Below are positions 6,816-12,383 of a stretch of 12,383 nt of DNA, one piece after another. The DNA is from an uncultured Rhizobiaceae group bacterium. GTDB lineage: Bacteria > Pseudomonadota > Alphaproteobacteria > Rhizobiales > Rhizobiaceae. How positions within the stretch are numbered: position 1 is the stretch's first letter; every line of letters starts with the position of its first letter. The notes beneath the pieces were generated by a model. It was given only the letters and a program-made list of their open reading frames with translations, had not been told where the DNA came from and made no database searches. The DNA is taken from positions 1 through 12,383 of the forward strand of contig CALLHT010000235.1 in assembly GCA_938009335.1 (NCBI GenBank). The letters run 5' to 3'. The position numbers were made by a program, and so were the translations under genes.

Positions 6816-6976
6816 CCGCAATTCGCGTAGCGAAATGCGTTCGGTTTTTTTTGATCTCACGCAAGCTCGTTTCACGCGCTGCTCCGAAGGGGCGGGCGAA
6901 AGCCCGGCTCGCTCTTCGCTCGCTGTTGCCGCGTCAGTACAAGTGTTTGAAGTTTCTCCGCCCAGGCGCACCAAAG
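6816..6976 (+). repeat. tRNA-linked 161-base repeat, copy 2
   Basis: This is the ungapped partner of 6100-6260, offset by 716 bases, the same offset as the two tRNAs. CGCACCA occurs at the tRNA end (6808-6814) and again at 6967-6973. Hairpin 1 is identical to copy 1 (6817-6839). Here it is followed after five bases by eight T residues (6845-6852), so it could act as the tRNA terminator. Copy 1 has a broken T tract at this point. The centre can fold as CGGGC-GAAA-GCCCG (6893-6906), a GNRA tetraloop hairpin. The repeat ends 26 bases before the stop of the convergent GT2 gene. Confidence 0.9.
6817..6852 (+). terminator. Candidate terminator of tRNA-Leu(CAG)
   Basis: Stem CGCA-A-TTCGC with GCGAA-A-TGCG, loop GTA, then TTCGG and a run of eight T residues. 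The five bases between stem and T tract make it imperfect. Its position, two bases after the tRNA CCA, is right for tRNA transcript termination. Confidence 0.5.
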
Positions 6977-7002
6977 TACCAGCCTTTCTAACCAAATCGT
7001 TC

Positions 7003-7704
7003 TTACTTCTTAAAACGCTCTCGATATGCGGTGCGAAATATAGTTCCCAAAATAGCGTGTCCAGCAAGCAATGTTCCCTTGATCGTGCCTGAGATTTTGG
7101 AATGTCCAATGCGGGCGCGATAGTCGACCGGCACCTCGGTTACTCGCAGTCCTTCCTGAATTGCGCGTAATTGCATCTCAACCGTCCAGCCAAAAGCTTT
7201 GTCCTGCATATTCAATTGTTTCAGCGCTTTTGCCTCGATCGCACGAAAGGGGCCAAGGTCAGTATAGGCGACACCCCAAAACCGTTTGATCAAAAAGCAA
7301 GCCAGCAAATTGCCGAACCTTTGGGGCAGGGTAAGGGAGCCGCTATCGGCTTTGCCCAGCCGACGCGACCCAATCACCATATCCTGCTCGCCAACAACGA
7401 TAGGATCAACTACGCGGTCCATCTGTTCGGGGTAATCGCTATAGTCTCCATCAATGAAAGCAATGATGTCATGATCTTGTAGTTCGGCAATACCTGCCAG
7501 ACATGCCGCGCCATAACCGCCTGTAAAGCCAATTACGGATCGCGCATCAAGGCTTTCCGCGATTTCAACCGTATTGTCCTGCGAGCCATTATCTGCAACG
7601 ATAATCGTATCAACCCATTCGGGCACATCCGCGAGGACCTTGCCAATTGCCCCGGCCTCATTGAGGGTCGGAATCACCAGTCCGATGGTTTTTCCATTAC
7701 GCAT
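7003..7704 (-). CDS. Glycosyltransferase family 2, polyprenyl-phosphate glycosyltransferase-like
   Basis: The 233-residue product has a GT-A fold of the DPM1/polyprenyl-phosphate sugar synthase type. It begins with GLVIPTLNEAGAI (8-20) and VDTIIVADNGSQDNT (31-45). The metal and nucleotide-sugar binding motif DGD is at 85-87, and IGSRRLG at 111-117. The acceptor-side signatures are GPFRAI (151-156), FGWTVEMQLRA (171-181) and RIGHSKISGT (198-207). There is no clear transmembrane segment, so it probably acts at the cytoplasmic membrane face. The ATG at 7704 overlaps the end of the upstream GT-C gene by 8 bases, which implies translational coupling. A TTG at 7740 would lie further inside that gene. 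The ribosome site is weak, as expected for a coupled start. The sugar and the acceptor lipid are inferred from the family, not seen. Confidence 0.88.
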   Translation of the reverse strand: MRNGKTIGLVIPTLNEAGAIGKVLADVPEWVDTIIVADNGSQDNTVEIAESLDARSVIGFTGGYGAACLAGIAELQDHDIIAFIDGDYSDYPEQMDRVVDPIVVGEQDMVIGSRRLGKADSGSLTLPQRFGNLLACFLIKRFWGVAYTDLGPFRAIEAKALKQLNMQDKAFGWTVEMQLRAIQEGLRVTEVPVDYRARIGHSKISGTIKGTLLAGHAILGTIFRTAYRERFKK

Positions 7705-9115
7705 GCGCTGGCTCGCGGTTTCTGTCTTTGAGCAAATCAAAGCCCATCAGGAGCCAGACAGGCAACCAGATCAACCAGACAATGCCGAATTGATATGTCT
7801 CACCCAGATCACGCGGGAGATAATAAAAATATGCATAGTGTAAGGTTAGCGTAACACCAGCCAGCAACAATCCACGGTTCGGATAAATGCACAAAAAAGG
7901 CGCGATCCAAAGGAAGTACCAAGGGGTGTGCGAGGGTGCCAACAGGTAAATCGCGACTGTGATTAGGAACATGCGTTTCATGACAGCTTCATTGCCGGAA
8001 GCGCGATGCCAGCACAAAGTGCCGCAAATAGAAAGCAGCATGACCCCAAGGACCAAGCGGGTTAGGCGAGGTGCGTCAAGCGTTTCTAAATCCATCAGGT
8101 TGGCAAGCGGTGAGACCAGTTCCAGCATGATCAGATAAAACGCCGATGAGGAATTCCATTGGCCTGCAAAAGCGACGAACCCGGATTTGGGACTTAAACC
8201 CGCGAGCAGGATCGGGAATAAAAGGGTTAGAAGTATTATTCCGCATACTGCCATATTTACGATCATGCGTTTGGGCCCGGCCAGCATTTGCCGCCATAGA
8301 GGTAACGCGAGCAACATCGGCCAAATCTTTACTCCAGCCGCAATCGTCAAGACGATGGTTGCGCGTGCGTGACGGTTCGCAAGGGTCAACCAAACCGCAG
8401 CCATGACCGGCAACATCAATAGCGGTTCCATATGTGCCGAGTTAGCAGCTTCTTTGATCACGAGAGGATTGAGCCAGTAAAGCGCGGCCCAAAGCGGAGA
8501 CTTTCCTAACTGCTGTAAAATCAGGGTAATTAACCCCAATGTGCCGATCTCAAATAACAACAAGACAATGCGCCATGCATCCAAGCTAAAGGGCGATAGG
8601 AGATAGGATAGCGCAAACGCGCCCTGTGCGATTGGAGGGTACACCGTGCTGAATTGCGGGTGGTTGATCCGATCAAAAACAGGCCCCGATTGCTCTTGCA
8701 GTTGGTAAAGGATCTCGCCGGGTTTGGCGGTTTCAAATATATCATCAGGAGTTTGGGCATAAGGGTTTAGGCCGTTTGCAACCACAGCACCATCCCACAG
8801 ATACCGGTTGTGATCGTTCTCCATCACGGGCGTTGAGCCAATAAACGCTAAACGGGCAATAAACCCCAAAGCAAATATCAACATGAACACATTGCGCGTA
8901 GCGAAGGGGGCAGTCTTTCCGATGATGGCAGGTGCCGTGCACCAGAAAATCAGGCAAACGACAAAGTAGCCCGCAACAAATTCAACAACCGGCATATCGA
9001 TGAGTAGGTCATCCGCACCGAATTGGCCTGAAAATATGTGCAGGCCAAACGCTGAGGCACACAAAAAAACGGCCAGTCCAATCCAGACCGGCCATACTGC
9101 CTTTTCGAGTTTCAT
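7697..9115 (-). CDS. GT-C-type integral membrane glycosyltransferase (GT87/DUF2029-like)
   Basis: The 472-residue product has about 11-13 hydrophobic segments throughout its length. The first periplasmic loop carries ENDHNRYLWDG (around 99-109) followed by NGLNPYA. This matches the acidic loop motif of GT-C enzymes, in which an Asp or Glu is catalytic. A second signature, NHPQFSTVYPPIAQ, lies about 60 residues later, and HTPWYFLWIAPF occurs near the C-terminus. Such enzymes use polyprenyl-phosphate sugars as donors on the outer face of the inner membrane. The overlapping GT2 gene downstream is a natural source of that donor. The ATG at 9115 is chosen because AAGGGA lies just before it, although the spacing is short. 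The TTG at 9130 would overlap the preceding stop. The acceptor (lipid, polysaccharide or protein) cannot be told from sequence. Confidence 0.83.
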   Translation of the reverse strand: MKLEKAVWPVWIGLAVFLCASAFGLHIFSGQFGADDLLIDMPVVEFVAGYFVVCLIFWCTAPAIIGKTAPFATRNVFMLIFALGFIARLAFIGSTPVMENDHNRYLWDGAVVANGLNPYAQTPDDIFETAKPGEILYQLQEQSGPVFDRINHPQFSTVYPPIAQGAFALSYLLSPFSLDAWRIVLLLFEIGTLGLITLILQQLGKSPLWAALYWLNPLVIKEAANSAHMEPLLMLPVMAAVWLTLANRHARATIVLTIAAGVKIWPMLLALPLWRQMLAGPKRMIVNMAVCGIILLTLLFPILLAGLSPKSGFVAFAGQWNSSSAFYLIMLELVSPLANLMDLETLDAPRLTRLVLGVMLLSICGTLCWHRASGNEAVMKRMFLITVAIYLLAPSHTPWYFLWIAPFLCIYPNRGLLLAGVTLTLHYAYFYYLPRDLGETYQFGIVWLIWLPVWLLMGFDLLKDRNREPAHA

Positions 9116-9126
9116 GTCCCTTAAAA

Positions 9127-9405
9127 TCAAAAGCTGCCGCCGCCTCGAAATACACCTTGGTTTCTTCGTTGAGCACGTTCTTTGCGCCGCCGCTCACGTT
9201 CCGCTTTGCGGCGTTCGCGCGCTTCTTTCACTTCATCAATGTGCTCTTGCGTATGGGCAATCTTGTTAATTTCGGATTTCGCGCTTCCATCTACAATTAC
9301 GGCTGCGTCAGTGCCGAAGCTGACTGGGTTCGCCAATACCGGAGCAGCTACCGCTGAGGCGAGTAATGCGCCGGCAATAATGAGTGGTTTTGACAATTGG
9401 ATCAT
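9127..9405 (-). CDS. Small exported basic protein, unknown function
   Basis: I do not recognise a family. The 92-residue product has a clear Sec signal peptide: MIQLSKP, a hydrophobic core, and a probable cleavage after APVLA at residue 25. The mature part has a short neutral region, then a highly charged helix from about residue 58 to 81 dominated by Arg, Lys and Glu (EARERRKAERERRRKERAQR), ending FRGGGSF. A periplasmic or secreted location is likely. The charged helix could bind an anionic partner such as a polysaccharide or membrane surface, which is inference. The ATG at 9405 is set by the signal peptide and GAGG eight bases upstream. A longer frame to 9522 would bury the signal peptide. 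It leads an operon with the GT-C gene, 11 bases downstream. Confidence 0.75.
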   Translation of the reverse strand: MIQLSKPLIIAGALLASAVAAPVLANPVSFGTDAAVIVDGSAKSEINKIAHTQEHIDEVKEARERRKAERERRRKERAQRRNQGVFRGGGSF

Positions 9406-9492
9406 GTCTTGGGCCTCGATTCTACTTCGTGGGTCTCGGTAGCATATGGTTGTGGCTATGTCCTTAAATCTGCAAACACAGTTGATCACTGC

Positions 9493-9557
9493 TCGGTGAA
9501 CCATCGGTGACCTTTGAATCACAGCTTGTTGAGAAAATGCGATTTCTCCTCAGCAAC
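9493..9557. promoter_or_regulatory. Direct repeats and dyad in the divergent intergenic region
   Basis: TCGGTGA occurs at 9493-9499 and 9504-9510, spaced 11 bases apart, and a related TCGGTAAAC begins at 9573. Nearby, GAGAAA (9531-9536) and TTTCTC (9543-9548) form a 6-bp hairpin, with an outer GTTG/CAAC pair (9528-9531, 9554-9557). The stretch lies between divergent genes starting at 9405 and 9609. I could not place convincing -35/-10 boxes for either gene. Confidence 0.3.
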
Positions 9558-9608
9558 GGTTTCAGTTAGTGATCGGTAAACAAACCACCCAAATCTTAGG
9601 AGTTTAGA

Positions 9609-10454
9609 ATGCTTGCGTTGATTAAACGGACCGTTGTTTTAACCGCAGTCGTTGCCATGACCAGTGGTTTCCTGAGTGGATGGACTTCCAAAAAACCAAA
9701 AGCTTGGGATGTTTGGGAATTGGATAATCCGCAGAATGCGACCCCCATTGATCATTCCAAATGGACTGCACTTCTTCAAAAATACATCAAGACGGACGCG
9801 CAGGGTTTGAACCGGTTCGCTTATAGCCAAGTATCGCCCGCTGACAGACAAAAGCTGAAATCATACATAGCCGATCTGGGTAATGTAGATATCACCGACC
9901 GTTCTCGCGATGTGCAGCTTGCCTATTGGTTGAACCTTTACAATGCAGTGACGATTGAGGTTGTGCTGGACAATTATCCTGTGAAAACCATTCGCGATAT
10001 CGATATCTCCGGCGTCCTTTCAAACGGTCCTTGGGATGCGGAAGTGGTAGCCGTTGACGGGTTTGAGATGACACTTAATAACATAGAGCACGATGTCCTA
10101 CGTCCGATCTGGAAAGACCCTCGCATCCACTACGGCGTAAACTGTGCTTCAGTTGGTTGCCCAAACCTTCAAAATACAGCTTTCACAGCAGCTAATGTTG
10201 ATCAGATGCTCGATAAAGGCGCGCGTGATTACATCAATTCACCACGCGGATTGATGATCTCGGATGGTGAGGTAACCGTGTCTAAAATCTACAAATGGTT
10301 TGCCTATGATTTCGGAAACTCCGAAAAGGGTGTGATCAAGCATCTGGCGAAATATGCAAAGCCGGAGACCGCCAAAAAGCTTAAAGAAATCGGCAAAATC
10401 TCTGACACGGTTTATGATTGGTCTCTTAACAGCCAAAAGGCTGGTGCCAGCTAA
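9609..10454 (+). CDS. Exported DUF547-domain protein
   Basis: DUF547 proteins resemble papain/transglutaminase-like folds but have no established bacterial function. The 281-residue product starts with KR followed by a hydrophobic stretch (residues 8-23), a probable Sec signal or N-terminal anchor. No lipobox Cys is present. The domain fills about residues 50-275. Its signatures are RDVQLAYWLNLYNAVT (100-115), NNIEHDVLRPIWKDPR (157-172), and IHYGVNCASVGCPNL (173-187) with Cys179 and Cys184. It continues with AFTAANVDQMLD, an SPRG turn and a closing YDWSLN (269-274). The ATG at 9609 has AGGAG at 9598-9602 with ideal spacing. The gene is divergent from the glycosyltransferase operon and 127 bases upstream of typA. 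The conserved His and Cys would suit a thiol enzyme, but no reaction is shown. Confidence 0.88.
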   Translation: MLALIKRTVVLTAVVAMTSGFLSGWTSKKPKAWDVWELDNPQNATPIDHSKWTALLQKYIKTDAQGLNRFAYSQVSPADRQKLKSYIADLGNVDITDRSRDVQLAYWLNLYNAVTIEVVLDNYPVKTIRDIDISGVLSNGPWDAEVVAVDGFEMTLNNIEHDVLRPIWKDPRIHYGVNCASVGCPNLQNTAFTAANVDQMLDKGARDYINSPRGLMISDGEVTVSKIYKWFAYDFGNSEKGVIKHLAKYAKPETAKKLKEIGKISDTVYDWSLNSQKAGAS

Positions 10455-10475
10455 GGTTTACGCCTCCAAAAGCAC

Positions 10476-10512
10476 TTGCTCTTGCGCGCAATACGGCCTA
10501 AAAGCGCGCAAG
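10476..10512 (+). promoter_or_regulatory. Inverted repeat overlapping a candidate typA promoter
   Basis: CTTGCGCGC (10481-10489) and GCGCGCAAG (10504-10512) are a perfect 9-base inverted repeat around 14 bases. No T tract follows, so it is not a standard terminator of the preceding gene. TTGCTC (10476-10481), 17 bases, then TAAAAG (10499-10504) form a plausible promoter, and the arms overlap both boxes. It could be an operator, or a 5' leader hairpin if transcription starts upstream. Confidence 0.35.
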
Positions 10513-10581
10513 AAATCGGTTCGTCAATTTCCTCCCAGTACATGAAGGCGAACCCAAGTATCCAATAGATAGGCCAGTGCT

Positions 10582-12383
10582 ATGAAATTGCGTAACATCG
10601 CGATCATCGCCCATGTTGACCATGGGAAAACTACTCTCATCGATGTGCTGCTAAAGCAGTCCGGTACGTTCCGTGATAACCAGCAGGTTGACGAGCGCGC
10701 TATGGATTCAAACGACCTTGAAAAAGAGCGTGGCATAACCATTCTTGCAAAAGTGACGTCAATTCAGTGGAAAGACACACGCATCAACATCGTTGATACG
10801 CCGGGCCACGCTGACTTTGGCGGTGAAGTTGAGCGCATTCTCAACATGGTAGATGGTGTGATCATTTTGGTGGATGCTGCTGAAGGTCCAATGCCTCAAA
10901 CAAAATTTGTACTCGCAAAGGCTTTGAAGCTTGGGCTTCGTCCGATCGTTGCGATCAATAAAATCGACAAGCCAGACGGTCGTCCGGATTGGGTTCTGGA
11001 CGAGGTGTTCGACCTGTTTGGTATTCTAGAGGCAAACGAAGATCAGTTGGACTTCAACGTGCTTTATGGTTCTGCAAAAGAAGGCTGGATGGCAAAGGAC
11101 GCTGAAGGACCAAAAGAAGATATGGCGCCTTTGCTAGACCTTGTTCTGGAACATGTACCGGAGCCTGCGGTTGAAGAGGGTGAATTCCGCATGTTGGCAA
11201 CAACCATTCAGGCGAACCCATATCTGGGCCGTATCCTGACCGGCAAAATCACCTCCGGGACCGCAGTTCCTAACCAAGCCATTCATGCGCTTGATCAGGA
11301 CGGCAAGATTGTAGAGCAGGGGCGTATCACGCAGGTGCTTGCATTTGAAGGTTTGGACAAGAAACCGGTTGATGCGGCTCACGCTGGCGATATTGTTTCA
11401 ATTGCAGGTCTTGCCAAGGCTACCGTTGCGGATACGCTTGTGGCGCCGGGTGTTAAAACACCAATCGCAGCACAGCCGATTGATCCGCCAACACTCTCTA
11501 TGACATTCCGCGTGAACGATGGTCCGCTTGCTGGTCGTGAAGGCGATAAAGTACAGAGCCGTGTTATTCGCGAGCGTTTGATGAAAGAAGCAGAAGGAAA
11601 CGTGGCTCTGAAAGTGACGCAGGCCGATGGTGCTGACGCGTATGAAGTCGCAGGTCGCGGTGAATTGCAGCTTGCTATTCTCATCGAAACCATGCGCCGC
11701 GAAGGGTTTGAACTCACCGTAGGCCGTCCGCGCGTTTTGATGCAGAAGAACGAAGAAGGCAAAAAGATCGAGCCAATCGAAGAAGCCATCATCGATGTGG
11801 ATGAAGAGTTTTCTGGTGCAGTTGTCGAAAAACTCAGCCAACGCCGAGCTGACCTCGTTGAGATGAAACCTTCCGGTGGTGGCCGTGTTCGTTTGGTCTT
11901 CCATGCGCCAACACGGGGCCTGATTGGTTACTTGTCTGAACTCATGACTGATACCCGTGGTACTGCGATCTTCAACCGAACCTTCCTCGATTACCAGCCA
12001 TACAAGGGTGACATCGAGCAACGCCATACGGGTGCTTTGATTTCCAATGGCGATGGTCAGGCGGTTGCATTTGCGATGTTTAACCTGGAAGATCGTGGTC
12101 CGATGATGATCCATCCTGGCGATAAAGTATATCAGGGCATGATCATTGGTGAGCACTCACGCGGCAACGATCTTGAAGTAAACGTGTTGAAGGGCAAACA
12201 GCTCACCAACATGCGTTCATCCGGTAAGGATGAAGCGGTCAAGATCACAACACCTATTAACATGACGCTTGAGAAGTCACTGGCTTACATCACCGATGAA
12301 GAGCTTGTGGAAGTGACACCAGAGAATATTCGCCTGCGTAAGCGCATCCTTGATCCGATTGAGCGCAAACGCCAGATGCGTGC
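10582..12383 (+). CDS. typA: Ribosome-associated translational GTPase TypA/BipA, 3'-truncated by the window
   Basis: TypA (BipA) is an EF-G-like GTPase that binds the ribosome and helps 50S assembly and translation under cold and other stress. About 600 codons are visible with no stop; family members are about 605-610, so only a few C-terminal residues are missing. GTPase motifs are HVDHGKTT (11-18), RGITI (50-54), DTPGHADFG (72-80), NKID (126-129) and SAKEG (164-168). EF-G-like domains follow, with GRGELQLAILIETMRREGFE. The TypA-specific C-terminal domain contains RGLIGYLSELMTDTRGTA and ends ITTPINMTLEKSL... and RLRKRILDPIERKRQMR. The ATG at 10582 has AGG at 10571-10573. An earlier ATG near 10541 runs into a stop. 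Long open frames on the opposite strand are shadows of this gene. Confidence 0.97.
   Translation, partial: MKLRNIAIIAHVDHGKTTLIDVLLKQSGTFRDNQQVDERAMDSNDLEKERGITILAKVTSIQWKDTRINIVDTPGHADFGGEVERILNMVDGVIILVDAAEGPMPQTKFVLAKALKLGLRPIVAINKIDKPDGRPDWVLDEVFDLFGILEANEDQLDFNVLYGSAKEGWMAKDAEGPKEDMAPLLDLVLEHVPEPAVEEGEFRMLATTIQANPYLGRILTGKITSGTAVPNQAIHALDQDGKIVEQGRITQVLAFEGLDKKPVDAAHAGDIVSIAGLAKATVADTLVAPGVKTPIAAQPIDPPTLSMTFRVNDGPLAGREGDKVQSRVIRERLMKEAEGNVALKVTQADGADAYEVAGRGELQLAILIETMRREGFELTVGRPRVLMQKNEEGKKIEPIEEAIIDVDEEFSGAVVEKLSQRRADLVEMKPSGGGRVRLVFHAPTRGLIGYLSELMTDTRGTAIFNRTFLDYQPYKGDIEQRHTGALISNGDGQAVAFAMFNLEDRGPMMIHPGDKVYQGMIIGEHSRGNDLEVNVLKGKQLTNMRSSGKDEAVKITTPINMTLEKSLAYITDEELVEVTPENIRLRKRILDPIERKRQMR

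Noticed and set aside
8076..8406. Open frames on both strands inside the GT-C gene
   Set aside because: They overlap conserved membrane segments of the GT-C product and show no independent start signals.
11379..11792. 137-residue open frame antisense to typA
   Set aside because: Ser/Arg-rich antisense shadow overlapping another antisense frame, with no ribosome site.
11398..12156. 252-residue open frame antisense to typA
   Set aside because: It is fully inside a strongly conserved gene on the other strand. It is rich in His, Phe and Arg in a composition typical of an antisense shadow, and lacks recognisable motifs.

Overview
The window looks like chromosomal DNA of an alphaproteobacterium of moderate G+C (roughly half by eye). 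The call rests on gene content: an ATP12-type F1-ATPase chaperone beside crcB and an RluC-type pseudouridine synthase, a DUF547 protein, and alphaproteobacterial-looking rarA, lipB and typA products. I cannot name a genus. Most of the window is housekeeping.

Layout. 1-3976 (+): a tight, probably co-transcribed block of rarA (3' part only), crcB, an rluC-like gene, an ATP12 chaperone gene and a DMT-family permease, with junctions from a 4-base overlap to a 27-base gap. 4077-5081 (+): a protein of unknown function built from two diverged copies of one helical module. It converges on lipB (5148-5879, -) across a bidirectional terminator. 6012-6976: two tRNA-Leu genes, anticodons GAG and CAG. Each is followed directly by the same 161-base non-coding repeat, and an AT-richer spacer with one possible 48-residue ORF lies between them. 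7003-9405 (-): a three-gene operon for a small exported basic protein, a multi-spanning GT-C glycosyltransferase and a GT2 glycosyltransferase. 9609-10454 (+): an exported DUF547 protein, divergent from that operon. 10582-end (+): typA (bipA), missing only its last few codons.

How the parts relate. The first block mixes genome maintenance, fluoride export, ribosome modification and ATP synthase assembly, so its linkage is probably co-expression rather than one pathway. The GT2/GT-C pair fits a polyprenyl-phosphate-sugar synthase feeding a membrane sugar transferase, which would make an envelope glycan. lipB supplies octanoyl groups for lipoate assembly. typA is a translational GTPase.

The least ordinary signal is the tRNA-linked repeat. 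Both copies have the same length and about 94% identity by hand alignment. Both start at the tRNA 3' end and finish at a second copy of the tRNA-terminal heptamer CGCACCA. The internally duplicated protein at 4077-5081 is the second point of interest. I found no CRISPR array, insertion sequence, prophage, toxin-antitoxin pair or recognisable defence system.
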